Of a stretch of 58,655 nt of DNA, positions 46,001-55,449 are shown in pieces. Within the stretch, counting starts at the first letter, position 1. The number at the start of each line of letters is the position of its first letter. A program made the translations under genes and the position numbers. The notes under the pieces were generated by a model. The model ran no database searches. It was not told the DNA's origin and was given only the letters and a program-made list of their open reading frames with translations. The stretch is from Candidatus Muiribacterium halophilum (GTDB taxonomy: Bacteria; Muiribacteriota; Muiribacteriia; Muiribacteriales; Muiribacteriaceae): contig JALOAD010000018.1 of the NCBI GenBank assembly GCA_023228995.1, forward strand, positions 1-58,655, written 5' to 3'.

Positions 46001-49000
46001 TTATTACAGAAAAATTACTTGTAGGAATAGGTTCCCATGAAGATGAAACATTAGGTCTATACATAATTGAGAAAAAACCTTTAAAATCTTTTGTATAACT
46101 TAACACTTCTGAAAAATCTATTCTCAATATATTGGAATTTGAAGAAACATCAGCATAACTTTTTTCAACTACAGGTAAAACAGCATCAGAAACTGTCTTA
46201 AATCTGATTGCATAAGAAGGTTCTGTAATAATCATAGTACCAGTATTATCAAGATTATTTCCTGAAATATCCTGAACAGTATTATCAACTTTAAGATAAT
46301 ACATTGTATTATTTCTTAATTGAAAATCAATTTTTTCATTTGTATAAATACCATTTTTTTCAGCTGCAAAAAATGTAGCTTTTCTATCTATATCACTATA
46401 ATAAGGAAGAATATATCTATCATCAATCTCAAACAATTCATCATTATAATTATAAAGTAAATGGAATTTTTTCCTATCATCAGGTGTAATTGTCTTATTA
46501 TCTCCATCTAATGTTGTATCATCCATAAGTTCACTAAATACAACTTCAAATGTACCGCCTCTAACAGGGAAATTCATAGTGTTTTTCGCAGGTAGAGTTG
46601 ACAATATTCTAGGTTTTACATTATCAATTTTGTTTTCTGTAGTGAATTTAAAAACTTCTTTAAATGCAATATCATTACCAAAATTATCTTTTATACAAAT
46701 ATACTGAGAAATACCTGCATTCCATACTTTATCTGCAACAACAAAATAATCTTTGTTAGGAGTTAAAGAGGTAACTGGAACAATTCTAGCTGTATTGTAA
46801 ACAGGTTCATAATATATTTTTGAATTAACTTTAACTTCTTCAGAATCAATTATATATAAAGAATTCTCATCAATGCTATTTTCTAATATTGCTTCTGAAA
46901 ATGTAACAAGTACATGAGTATTTACAGAAATCTCATTTGCTTCATTTTGCGGAAATACTGAATATATAACTGGATTATCCATTGTTTCAAAAGGATAAAA
47001 TGCATCTGCTGGAAGAGGAGCTCCATTAATGTTTGTCATATTAACAGCATCACTTTTTACCATAAATATACAATCTGTATTTTGTGGTAAAGCTGTAAGC
47101 GATTTATATGTAACAACATATTTTAATTCTTCATTAACAGAAACTTCATCATAACTAACATCACCATAAACTGGATTCTCATCTGCAAATATTCCATTGT
47201 TATTTGTATCTGCAAGTATATACATTGCAAGTTTTACTTTATCTTTTTCAAAATCATCTATATTTTTTACAAGTTTATCTGTAAAAACAACTTTAACTTC
47301 AGGTTTTAAAGTATATTTTGTTTTTAACTCAGCAGTGTCATAAATACTTGGACTAGCAGAAAACCAATCAGTATCAAGAGATAAATCACCATAAAGATTA
47401 CTAATTGCAAATTTCATAGTATATGGTGCTTCAAGTAAATTATTCTGAATATCTTCTATTTCATAACCTGAATAAGGTCCTAGTTTTACTTTTATTTCAT
47501 AAGTACCTTCAGGAAAAATGTTTTTATTATCAGCAGAATCTGTTGAAGAATCAAAAATCTCAAGAAAATAATCATCTTTATAACCATCCTGATTATAATC
47601 AAAATTATCAATAGCTTCTGAATAATAAACAGCATCATAAGATAAAGAAACTGGAATTCCTCCTAAAGTTGTATAATCAAGAGAAACCGGAAAAGCTCCT
47701 GTTATATCATCAGTTATAATATTATAAAATTCTTTATCTTTTGCAGCATTAAAAATCACTTCTTCATCAAAATATACTCTTGCATAATCAAGTTTTTCTG
47801 AAATATCTATTTTTTGTACATCAGTTGGAACACCCCATGGATAAGTGGACAAAACCCTAGGTTTAACAGTATCTTCTGTCTTAAAACTTTTAATAAGTGA
47901 TTTTATTATATAACTTCCAGATCTATCTTTAAGAAAAGGTAATGTATAAAGCTTATATTCTCTGTTTATATAAAAATAACCATTTTCTGGATACCATGAA
48001 AAACCATAAGTACCTTTTTTACTCTTTAAAATAAATTTTTTGTATGGCTCTAATAGGTCTGCTTGAACTGTCAGTTCAATATTTCTATGACCATCATAAA
48101 GTATATAATTTGAAACTTTTAAAAGTTCAGAATGTTCCATTTCTTTTGTAAAAGTAAGTTCTATATGACCATCAACATAAGTAGGATTAACTTCAGGAAA
48201 AACAGGAGGAATTATTCCACCATTAACAAATGTTAAAGAAACATTAGCATAGTTTTCTTCCTGTTCTATTGTTTTAAAAGACCAAGAAATCGGAGAAGTC
48301 AAAGAATTACCGGATAAATCCTTTAAACCAGTTGTAATATTAACAGTATAAGTAGTATTTGGAATTAATCTATTATTTGGAAATATATAAAGATTTGAAC
48401 CTTCTGTTTCATAAATATAAGAATAAGGTATTGGAGAAGTTCCTCTAAGTAATTTTAAATTATTTGTTGTAAAGGTAGATTCATCCATTCTACCATCAAA
48501 CTGAACATAAATACCTGTAGAATGAGGAAGACCTGTCTGATTTGCAAAAGGATATATAGCTTTTTGTTGTGGAGGTGTTGTATCAAGTTCTGTTGTGAAT
48601 TTATAATTTATACCTGATATACTATAGCCAGCCACATCTTTAAAGTTATTATTTATATTGATTGCATAAGTTTTACTATAAATCAAAGGATCTTGTGGAA
48701 GAATTCTTATTCTATGAACAAATTCTTCAGTATCATATAAAAATTCATAATCCATTATTTTAATTTCCTGACCTGTTTCATCAAGAATAAGTTTAAAAGC
48801 TTTTTCAAATGATTCTGTATCTATCATTTCATCAAAATTAAGTTTTATACTACCATATATATTTACATCTTCCGCATCTATCAAAGGATCAAGCAATCCT
48901 TCGGCAGCAAATACAGGAGGATTTTCATCAGTTTGAAACTTAAGATTACTTATTATATCTCTTGAATCAGCTTCTATTAAATTACCTGCTTTATCCCAAG

Positions 49001-49994
49001 GACCTTTATCAAATTCAATAAAATACTGTGTTCTTGGATAAAAATAATGATTCCAATTTTCAACTTTTAATACAAGATTTTTGGGTACTTCTTCTATACT
49101 ATCTCTATCTTTTACAACACTTAAATTATAATATGCTTGAGGAATATAATCTTTTGCACCACCTTGAAGTTTTCTATATATTTTTATATTAGCTTTTTCT
49201 ACAAGACCAGCATTGTCAATCTTAAAAAGACAAATTTGTCTTGTACCTTGATCTTCAAATAATAATTTTAAAGGACCATAAATAGGAAAATTAGTATTCA
49301 AATCCTCATTTACTTTTTTTAATCCTAAAGTATCATTCCATTTTACAAAAAGTTGTTTAGAATATTCATTAGTAATTTTAGGAGGTAATGGATCATATAC
49401 AATTATATGTTTCATATCATCCAATTCATGTTGTATTTTATTAGCTACCTCTATTGTACCAGCATATTCAGAAAATCTTAATTCTATATTTACCAATGGA
49501 CTTTCCGTTCCACCTTGAGGAAGAAATCCACCAATATCAACATTAATTTTGTGAACTAAACCAAAATCTGCTGAATTTGAGAATCTTGTAGAAATTGCAG
49601 GATCTGAGTTTCTAGGAGGAGGTGTATCACCTTCTTTATAAACATAAACCTCAACTTCCATAGTGTTTGCAGGATTATTTGGATTAATAAGTTCATAATA
49701 TACATCTACTGAACTTTCTTTTGTTACTGCAATAGAAGGATAGTCAAAATGATAATATACACTCTTGGCTGCAGTTTCTAATTGAGTAGGCTCTGTATAT
49801 GTACTCAGGTTAAAATCAAGCTGACTAGGTTCAAAGTCAAAAATATTATTATCAAATGTTCCACCAACAGTATGATATACCAATTCATCAACAGGATGAT
49901 ATAAAAGACCATATATATCAGAATTTACCTGTTGGGAAAAAATCAAAAATATAAAAATTAAAAATATACTTATTTTAAAGTTTTTATAAATCAT
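43089..49994 (-). CDS. Giant secreted Big_5-type repeat protein with FlgD/sorting-type C-terminus
   Basis: The 2301-residue protein has a signal peptide (about 1-25) and roughly a dozen Ig-like repeats of the SbsA/Big_5 kind. Each has a DTTPPQ- or NVKPRIL-like opening, a V.F.E.M strand such as VQFDGRMDESTF, and a final WSFKT or YKFTT strand. The last 91 residues (about 2211-2301) are the FlgD-like module with YPNPASD, YDVSG and WDLKDNKG..VANGLYF. It is preceded by a domain with DKAPRV and VEDGVGNKA that matches the same place in the 3143-residue protein. Located on or beyond the cell surface. Confidence 0.82.
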   Translation of the reverse strand: MIYKNFKISIFLIFIFLIFSQQVNSDIYGLLYHPVDELVYHTVGGTFDNNIFDFEPSQLDFNLSTYTEPTQLETAAKSVYYHFDYPSIAVTKESSVDVYYELINPNNPANTMEVEVYVYKEGDTPPPRNSDPAISTRFSNSADFGLVHKINVDIGGFLPQGGTESPLVNIELRFSEYAGTIEVANKIQHELDDMKHIIVYDPLPPKITNEYSKQLFVKWNDTLGLKKVNEDLNTNFPIYGPLKLLFEDQGTRQICLFKIDNAGLVEKANIKIYRKLQGGAKDYIPQAYYNLSVVKDRDSIEEVPKNLVLKVENWNHYFYPRTQYFIEFDKGPWDKAGNLIEADSRDIISNLKFQTDENPPVFAAEGLLDPLIDAEDVNIYGSIKLNFDEMIDTESFEKAFKLILDETGQEIKIMDYEFLYDTEEFVHRIRILPQDPLIYSKTYAININNNFKDVAGYSISGINYKFTTELDTTPPQQKAIYPFANQTGLPHSTGIYVQFDGRMDESTFTTNNLKLLRGTSPIPYSYIYETEGSNLYIFPNNRLIPNTTYTVNITTGLKDLSGNSLTSPISWSFKTIEQEENYANVSLTFVNGGIIPPVFPEVNPTYVDGHIELTFTKEMEHSELLKVSNYILYDGHRNIELTVQADLLEPYKKFILKSKKGTYGFSWYPENGYFYINREYKLYTLPFLKDRSGSYIIKSLIKSFKTEDTVKPRVLSTYPWGVPTDVQKIDISEKLDYARVYFDEEVIFNAAKDKEFYNIITDDITGAFPVSLDYTTLGGIPVSLSYDAVYYSEAIDNFDYNQDGYKDDYFLEIFDSSTDSADNKNIFPEGTYEIKVKLGPYSGYEIEDIQNNLLEAPYTMKFAISNLYGDLSLDTDWFSASPSIYDTAELKTKYTLKPEVKVVFTDKLVKNIDDFEKDKVKLAMYILADTNNNGIFADENPVYGDVSYDEVSVNEELKYVVTYKSLTALPQNTDCIFMVKSDAVNMTNINGAPLPADAFYPFETMDNPVIYSVFPQNEANEISVNTHVLVTFSEAILENSIDENSLYIIDSEEVKVNSKIYYEPVYNTARIVPVTSLTPNKDYFVVADKVWNAGISQYICIKDNFGNDIAFKEVFKFTTENKIDNVKPRILSTLPAKNTMNFPVRGGTFEVVFSELMDDTTLDGDNKTITPDDRKKFHLLYNYNDELFEIDDRYILPYYSDIDRKATFFAAEKNGIYTNEKIDFQLRNNTMYYLKVDNTVQDISGNNLDNTGTMIITEPSYAIRFKTVSDAVLPVVEKSYADVSSNSNILRIDFSEVLSYTKDFKGFFSIMYRPNVSSSWEPIPTSNFSVINSNKIILRDSIAPYYKQEITTATIIPGIIEFNNGFYRVLISNSNGTESLKDLSNNIFAGTVLDIEIKDDYIPYIVEKSPEGKGIPIIKEKSFVWMRFSEQMNETMDNLSPLWTNSVRNTSNMKLEKLSGGIPVSTIPIENIIYYNDENGVDLNDNDSVNDKNLLFVYFDQDLEFNTNYRFTISNVSDVDGNPDIILPVVWEFKTKETATSPIIEKISLINSTINSNKVEKIKIKFITDSQIDIDAIAVNPEGYIKVNKLGSATIVPVTFNWEDGNNTLILNLNNDLQLDTTYYINISGNVQDINLNTLDGNMNGYSEGSPIDDYIYRFKTDTTKKLIEVISSNPLFGSNRVDAATSLSLYFDTGINEASLVYGNLGNINLFKSESPEVSVDCKLNLLVDSKILIITPKAKLENNKDYSLVVKSGESGIKSVFNYYLDGNRNNIYEEGKDNFVLNFKTTTDVENPYVMTELCNPTNNSTDVLIDNIIEIVFSKRLHNDVLSNIPGHISLYSGLSGSGGSVIPYEYTYENRYFGDKERFVVKIKPVMMLANNNDYSIIVNTSIKDTTGNYLLISTDYSFRTKSKDFSFTAFSNPAKSSELFIIAKYNSPLSNLSVSILQNEDAIITFTPVKTNDSPYVYFYKYELKQNKLGVLMLNAKAKSGSLNLYAGMIFNYGMMNSAPMRTVDGNFSVMSPDIDREVLLFSERNSDNTKNAPSKVSENNELEEFSPYYSVDGGKNKKVIYLSNIDGEEKTGVYEIVGENIQFKGKFIKGKEYITDSSSKLFVSKDNKAPRVKIEQDLFLKTNIIIEDISGFKINEVKINKIPINSYFANADEIIQNSMFKNLKYGYHDIDIEVEDGVGNKANFASRFLAPGIFSIDSPIIYPNPASDYMQLSYDLGTTVSRVTINVYDVSGRRVFRDVSSVNAGKNIFVWDLKDNKGRNVANGLYFIKIKAVDNSGDNIEKILKAAVLR

Positions 49995-49998
49995 ATTA

Positions 49999-51510
49999 TC
50001 ACTCTCCTGTAGTTTTCTTAAGATTAACTACAACATTTATCTCATCACCTGTATTTATCGGTATAGGAAAATCAGGTAAGTTTAAGACATAACTTCCAGC
50101 ACTTCTATAAACTGTAGCTTGTGCCTGTGTTACAATATAAGTTGCTTCAAGCACAAATATACCTGAAGGAAGATCTTTTATATAAAACTCATTATCATCT
50201 ATATATTTTACAGGTCTAAACTCTGTTAATCTTTTTTGTCCTTCATACATGGAATATACAGAAAACGCTCTAAGTTCCCTTTCATCAGGCGAAATATTCA
50301 ATGCACTAATTGTACCTTCATCATCGGTAAAAATTTTACCTCTGATTATACCTTTTCTTTCTTTATAAACAATTTCATAAGTATCACTTTTAAAAAGTTC
50401 ATCCATTATAAAAGTAGTTTCATAAGTATCGTAAAGATATGAATATATTTGTATATCATGAGATCTCATAGAAATATCATTAATAAATACTCTTCCGCTT
50501 ACATCGGTTAAATACTCATTATTCTCATCATCAAGTTTTACTTTAACTCCACGAGCAGGTAATTTAGTATTTGAATCTAAAACAGTTATCTGTAAATCAC
50601 CGTTAATTTTTGTTAGCTTAAGACTTTTTAATTTATTTCTATCAGTAGAATTAGAAATATTCACTTCTATGCTTCCAGTTATATAAAATTCTTTTTCATA
50701 TATAAAAATATAATTACCAGTTACAAGATTTGCTAATCTAAACTCTCCATTTGAATCTGTAACAATTTTTTTATTATAATAATAATAATCACTTAAAATC
50801 GATATTTCAACTTCAACTTCAGGTATTATCTGACCTGTACCACTATCAAATATTTTACCTTCCACAACAACTTGAGGTTTTAATAACTCAATAATATTAT
50901 TAACCCATATATAATCACCGTCTATTTTTAACTTTTTATTAATATCACTAAAACCTGAAGTCTGATTTGTCTTAAAATCATAAATGCCTTGTGTAATATT
51001 AGTAAATTTAAAATATCCTTTATCATCTGTAACACAAGAATTAATACCTAATTTAACATTTATATTATCAGCAAAATTTTGATTTATAATTATTCTTCCA
51101 ATATAAGAAGAACTCTTTATAATTTCATTATCTTTTTTTATAAAAACAATTTTTTCACCCTCAAAATTAACAGGATTAATAACTTCTATATATTCATCAA
51201 AATATCCTGTATTTATTCTAAGAGAATAATTTATATTATTAAAATCATCTTTATTAAATTTAAAATTACCATCTTTGTCAGAATACTGAGTAAAAGACTG
51301 TGTAGCAGTTGCAATTGATACAATCGCACCTTTAATAGGAATACTATGAGTACCTAAACTATCAGTATATTGATAAAAAACAATTCCTTTAAATTCATTA
51401 GTAATATCTTTGGAAAGATTTAAAATAGAAGAATCCTGTTTACAAGCATTTAAAAATACCATAAATAATATTAATGCTGTAATAATTAAAATTTCTTTTT
51501 TTACTCTCAT
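49999..51510 (-). CDS. Lipoprotein with carboxypeptidase-regulatory-like repeats
   Basis: ATG 51510 is preferred (503 residues) because AGGAG stands 5 nt upstream; a GTG at 51516 overlaps that site. The signal peptide ends in LNAC (Cys23). The body has several CarboxypepD_reg-type beta domains with motifs such as GRIIINQNF, DDKGYFKFTNI, DSNGEFRLANLVTGNYIF and DVSGRVFINDI. These are binding or stalk domains rather than enzymes. It precedes the giant gene by 4 nt. Confidence 0.78.
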   Translation of the reverse strand: MRVKKEILIITALILFMVFLNACKQDSSILNLSKDITNEFKGIVFYQYTDSLGTHSIPIKGAIVSIATATQSFTQYSDKDGNFKFNKDDFNNINYSLRINTGYFDEYIEVINPVNFEGEKIVFIKKDNEIIKSSSYIGRIIINQNFADNINVKLGINSCVTDDKGYFKFTNITQGIYDFKTNQTSGFSDINKKLKIDGDYIWVNNIIELLKPQVVVEGKIFDSGTGQIIPEVEVEISILSDYYYYNKKIVTDSNGEFRLANLVTGNYIFIYEKEFYITGSIEVNISNSTDRNKLKSLKLTKINGDLQITVLDSNTKLPARGVKVKLDDENNEYLTDVSGRVFINDISMRSHDIQIYSYLYDTYETTFIMDELFKSDTYEIVYKERKGIIRGKIFTDDEGTISALNISPDERELRAFSVYSMYEGQKRLTEFRPVKYIDDNEFYIKDLPSGIFVLEATYIVTQAQATVYRSAGSYVLNLPDFPIPINTGDEINVVVNLKKTTGE

Positions 51511-51518
51511 CTTCACTC

Positions 51519-53087
51519 CTATTCTTCTTCGCCAATTAATACAATTTCTTCTGTACCAAGTATCATCTGATATAATGTAGTTTTACCAGGACTTACAATA
51601 ACATTATCTATTTCACCATAATAAGCTCCAGGAGTAATTCCTGTAGTATTGTTCTCTGCTGAAATATAAGAAGTTGAGTATATTTTGTATTTTCCAGAAA
51701 ACACATTTATTATATTCATACCGTTTTCACTTTCTTCAGATTCACCAAAAGTTATTTCAACAGGCATTGCTTCATTATCATAAGTAATAATAAAATCGTC
51801 TGTTTCCTCATTAATTTGAATATTAGCCGGATATTTAAGAAATAACAAAGTAACAAGATTATGATCAAGTTCTTTATTATCAGAAGTATAAAAAATTATA
51901 TTTAAATTTGAATTACCGTATTCCTGCTGAATAAAAATATTTTTAGACTCAGTCTTATTAGGTTCAATAAAAACGGTTTTTGTGGACATTCTATAAGATT
52001 CAAGTATAACTTTTAATGATTGCACACCTGGATTTATATTTGAAATAATATAATTACCTAAAGAATCAGAAAAAGCTTGTTTACCATTACCAAGTGCAAT
52101 AGCTGCACCTTCAAGCCCATCTCCAGTATTTACATCAATTATTTTACCTCTAATTTCACCCTTTTTACCTTCAAGTGTAAAAGGACTTAAAACATAATCT
52201 TTGGTTTCTTTTATAACAAAAGAATAATTATATTCATTATAATCATTATGCTCACATTTTATTAAATAATTGCCTTCTTCTTTTAAATTATAAAATTGAA
52301 ATTCACCATTTTCATTTGTTTGTTTTGAATCTATTATTATATTATTTCTCAAAAGTGATACATTAACTTTACTTAATTTTTTATTTTCTATATTTTCAAG
52401 TATTGTACCTTTTATTGAAGCAGTAAGACTTTTAAGGTAAATTACTTCATTTGCATTAACTATATTGTTTAAATCCACCTTCATTACAAGTTTTTCATAG
52501 TTATTTCTTTCAATAGTTATAGTTTCTTCGTCTGTTTCAACAATAAATTCACCATCAGAATTACTAGTATAAATCTTATTTCCAACATTAATAAAAGCTT
52601 CTTCAACTATTTCAGATGAATTTTTATCAATTATAATGCCGGAAAATATAGTATTTGTTCCAGACAACACAATATTTTGACCAAATTCAGGTTTCATATC
52701 AATGTTAAATTCATATGTTGTGTTAAATCTAAGATCAATATTTTCTATAACTGTCTTAAAACCACTCGCTTTTATTTCAAATATATAATTTCTCTGAAAT
52801 AAATCCTTACCAATTTCAGATTTAATAATAGTAAATTCACCATTTTTATCGGTTTCTTTTGTTGAACGAATCTCAGTAACACTACTTTTAATATATACTT
52901 TAGCTCCTTTAACAGGCATATTTTCAAAAAATACAATTCCTTTAAAATAAATTGAATTATCTGTACTATTAGATTTAGGATTTGTCAAAAATTCATTAAT
53001 ATAAGATTCATTAGTAGAAGATTTACAACCTGCAAGAATAGATAATAAAATAATAATTATCATAAGGAATAAATTGTTTTTTTTCAT
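51519..53087 (-). CDS. Lipoprotein with carboxypeptidase-regulatory-like repeats
   Basis: The 522-residue paralog of the next gene has lipobox ILAGC (Cys21) and repeated beta domains, each with G.V..KNGEFTI/NENGEFQFYNL/DSLGNYIISNI-type turns and a GKIIDVNTGDGLEGAAIALG element. A strong AAGGAGA ribosome site precedes ATG 53087. Probably outer-membrane anchored and part of the same surface assembly. Confidence 0.78.
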   Translation of the reverse strand: MKKNNLFLMIIIILLSILAGCKSSTNESYINEFLTNPKSNSTDNSIYFKGIVFFENMPVKGAKVYIKSSVTEIRSTKETDKNGEFTIIKSEIGKDLFQRNYIFEIKASGFKTVIENIDLRFNTTYEFNIDMKPEFGQNIVLSGTNTIFSGIIIDKNSSEIVEEAFINVGNKIYTSNSDGEFIVETDEETITIERNNYEKLVMKVDLNNIVNANEVIYLKSLTASIKGTILENIENKKLSKVNVSLLRNNIIIDSKQTNENGEFQFYNLKEEGNYLIKCEHNDYNEYNYSFVIKETKDYVLSPFTLEGKKGEIRGKIIDVNTGDGLEGAAIALGNGKQAFSDSLGNYIISNINPGVQSLKVILESYRMSTKTVFIEPNKTESKNIFIQQEYGNSNLNIIFYTSDNKELDHNLVTLLFLKYPANIQINEETDDFIITYDNEAMPVEITFGESEESENGMNIINVFSGKYKIYSTSYISAENNTTGITPGAYYGEIDNVIVSPGKTTLYQMILGTEEIVLIGEEE

Positions 53088-53096
53088 ACAGTCTCC

Positions 53097-54323
53097 TTAA
53101 TTTAGGTTATAAGTCTTTTCGGAAATAGCAGGTACTGTATTATAGAGCATAATCAAAGTATTTTTATCTGAAGCTGACAAAGTTATATCACCTTCAATAT
53201 TTAAATCACTCCCATAATACATTATATCATTATTGTTACCACTATTACCAATTAATCCTAAAGATCTTCCAATTTCTCTTGCCATAACTGCCCTTCTAAA
53301 TGTAGTATTTATCTTATTTCCAGAGGAATTAAAAAGTGCTAAAGTAATTACTGGTTTAAATACTCTATAAGGATTTTCAGAATCAGTCATACTCCAATTA
53401 TATGAACTGGAAATATCCTCCCATAAAACAGTAATATCAGCTTTTTCTCTATCAGTAATAAAATTAAATACAATACCAGCATCCGTATTTTCCCACAAAG
53501 CAAGCATATCAATAAGATCATATTTATACTCATTAAGACCATTTGATACAAGATTTGAATCATCAATATATACACTTATATCTTTTTTTGAAAATCTTGT
53601 TACTTTATTCCACAATATTTTAAGAAATTTTTCCCTTTCCTCTTTTTTTTTGGTTTCAGTATTTGTAAATTCCTCTTCATCTTCATCACTTTTTTCCTTT
53701 TCTTCAAAATCTGTTATAGTACAATAAACTCTTGAAATTTTTCTAAAATAATTTGGTGCTTTATACTCAACTGGCTCAATATTAAAATTTTTTATTTTTT
53801 CACCATCTTCTACCATTATATTTTCTTTATAAACTTCAAAACCATTAACTTCAATCGACAAACTATGAAATCCAACTGGAATATCATCTACAGTATATTC
53901 TTCTTCAAATTCTGGATTATAAGAATATGTTTTTCCGCCAATTCTTATATTAGCTTTAATCCTTGTATTTATTTCATCATCAAGATTAAAATCCAATATA
54001 TCAGTATTATTTTTTTGCATTACTTCAAAAGTATCACCATCAACAACAACAAAAGTAGAATCATCATACATTTCTCCGCCTGAAGAAAGAAATAAAACAG
54101 GATCGTCTTCACCTGGCTCGCCTAATTTTATAAGGTTAAAATATCTATAAGGTTTAAAATTTGTCCTTATAACACCTTTTAGAGAACCATAATCCCCAGA
54201 TGTATATGGAAGAACACTAATTGGAGCAAGATAAGAACCATTATTACCATTACAGCCTGATAAAAACATTATAGCTGTCAATAATATAAATAAAATCCAA
54301 ATAAGTTCTCTCTGCTTTTTCAT
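53097..54323 (-). CDS. Matrixin-like lipoprotein lacking the zinc ligands (pseudo-metalloprotease)
   Basis: The 408-residue lipoprotein has lipobox LSGC (Cys24), an N-terminal beta domain with PVGFHSLSIEVNG, an acidic, Glu-rich stretch (206-232) and a matrixin/metzincin-like domain. The domain shows IDMLALWEN, KADITVLWED and the Met-turn DIMYYGS (366-372). The zinc motif reads AREIGRSLGLIGN: Glu350 and Gly356 stay, but the three His positions are Arg349, Arg353 and Gly359. It should not hydrolyse peptides with zinc; a binding or scaffold role in the surface operon is inferred. Confidence 0.8.
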   Translation of the reverse strand: MKKQRELIWILFILLTAIMFLSGCNGNNGSYLAPISVLPYTSGDYGSLKGVIRTNFKPYRYFNLIKLGEPGEDDPVLFLSSGGEMYDDSTFVVVDGDTFEVMQKNNTDILDFNLDDEINTRIKANIRIGGKTYSYNPEFEEEYTVDDIPVGFHSLSIEVNGFEVYKENIMVEDGEKIKNFNIEPVEYKAPNYFRKISRVYCTITDFEEKEKSDEDEEEFTNTETKKKEEREKFLKILWNKVTRFSKKDISVYIDDSNLVSNGLNEYKYDLIDMLALWENTDAGIVFNFITDREKADITVLWEDISSSYNWSMTDSENPYRVFKPVITLALFNSSGNKINTTFRRAVMAREIGRSLGLIGNSGNNNDIMYYGSDLNIEGDITLSASDKNTLIMLYNTVPAISEKTYNLN

Positions 54324-54332
54324 TTAAACTCC

Positions 54333-55256
54333 CTAAAATACATAATTTAAAGTATATCCATAAATTTTATCAGAAGAATTTGTAATATTTTCAATCATCA
54401 AATCGCTTCCAATTTTTCCGTTTTTCAATCTTATGCCAACATTTATAACAGAATCATTATCACCAAATGTAAAATCTCCATTCATTTTTTTCCATTCTAA
54501 TATATAATTAACACCTTCAATTCTAGAATATTCAATTATAGCTCCCGCAGTAGAAAAAGAAGTTCCTGAAAGATCAAACCCTGAAATATTTTTAATAGAT
54601 CTAATAAAAGAAGATTTTATTATTATAGATGTCTTAATAAAAGGATTTATCTGCTCGCTCATAGCAAAAAACATACTATTAGCTTTTTCAAGAACAGAAT
54701 AAGTCATAAGAAGCTGATCTTTTGGAGTTATATTAGTATAATGACCACCAATTGCCATAACAAGACCGCCTGAATCAAAAGAGTATTTAAGATTAAGAGT
54801 TTGTAAAGTTACATTTTGATCTTCAAGAGTATTAATCTCTCCAAAATAATCAATAAAATTAAACCCAGCCTCAATATTTTCTGATAAACCAATAGAAAAA
54901 TGGAGATTCTTTTCATATTGCTTTGCATCAAGAAGAGTTCCTAAATAGCTAATTAAACCATCTTTATACATATAAGAATAAGCAAATGACATTTCTCCAG
55001 TTCTTAATATATAAGCAGATTCCATTGTTAATCCACCTGTAAGACCAGAATTAGAAAGCATTCCACTTTTATCATATATATTAGCAGAAAAACTACTTTT
55101 TCTAACATCTCTAAGTTTTTCTGATTTTTTTATGCTTTCTTCTTTGAAATGATCTTCTGCAAACTCATAACCTAGAAGTTCCAAATCTCTTTTATAATCC
55201 GAGTAAACGTTGATAAATATTGATAAAAATATAAATATGATCATTATCTTTTTCAT
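54333..55256 (-). CDS. Putative outer-membrane beta-barrel protein
   Basis: The 307-residue protein has a signal peptide (about 1-19), alternating amphipathic strands from about residue 80 on and a terminal aromatic YTLNYVF typical of barrel proteins. The family is not recognised. It heads the surface operon, behind GGAGAT and a CCGATAAT promoter-like motif, so it may be a docking or export pore for the lipoproteins and giant encoded behind it. Confidence 0.65.
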   Translation of the reverse strand: MKKIMIIFIFLSIFINVYSDYKRDLELLGYEFAEDHFKEESIKKSEKLRDVRKSSFSANIYDKSGMLSNSGLTGGLTMESAYILRTGEMSFAYSYMYKDGLISYLGTLLDAKQYEKNLHFSIGLSENIEAGFNFIDYFGEINTLEDQNVTLQTLNLKYSFDSGGLVMAIGGHYTNITPKDQLLMTYSVLEKANSMFFAMSEQINPFIKTSIIIKSSFIRSIKNISGFDLSGTSFSTAGAIIEYSRIEGVNYILEWKKMNGDFTFGDNDSVINVGIRLKNGKIGSDLMIENITNSSDKIYGYTLNYVF

Positions 55257-55287
55257 AAGTGATCTCCAGTACTTTATTAGTTGTTTT

Positions 55288-55301
55288 AATTATCGGTAAT
55301 A
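55288..55301 (-). promoter_or_regulatory. Promoter-like CCGATAAT motif of the surface operon
   Basis: TTATTACCGATAAT on the minus strand lies about 32 bp before the first start codon of the operon. It matches the motif upstream of the other giant gene, and both have CCGGTA 27-29 nt further upstream. Confidence 0.35.
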
Positions 55302-55368
55302 AACGAAAATGTATTAAAAAAAACATACCGGAAGACGAAAAAAAGGGTATATAAAGTTTAAGGGTTAA

Positions 55369-55413
55369 GGGTTGAGGGTTGAGGGGTTGAGGGTTGAGGG
55401 GTTGAGGGTTGAA
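55369..55413. repeat. 15-bp tandem repeat, three copies
   Basis: GGGTTGAGGGTTGAG is repeated three times in tandem (55369, 55384, 55399), the last with one change. It is preceded by GTTTAAGGGTTAA and related to the 20-bp dispersed repeat in reverse orientation. Confidence 0.85.
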
Positions 55414-55449
55414 GTAAAATCAGTAAAGCTGTAACGGATAGAGCGTGAC

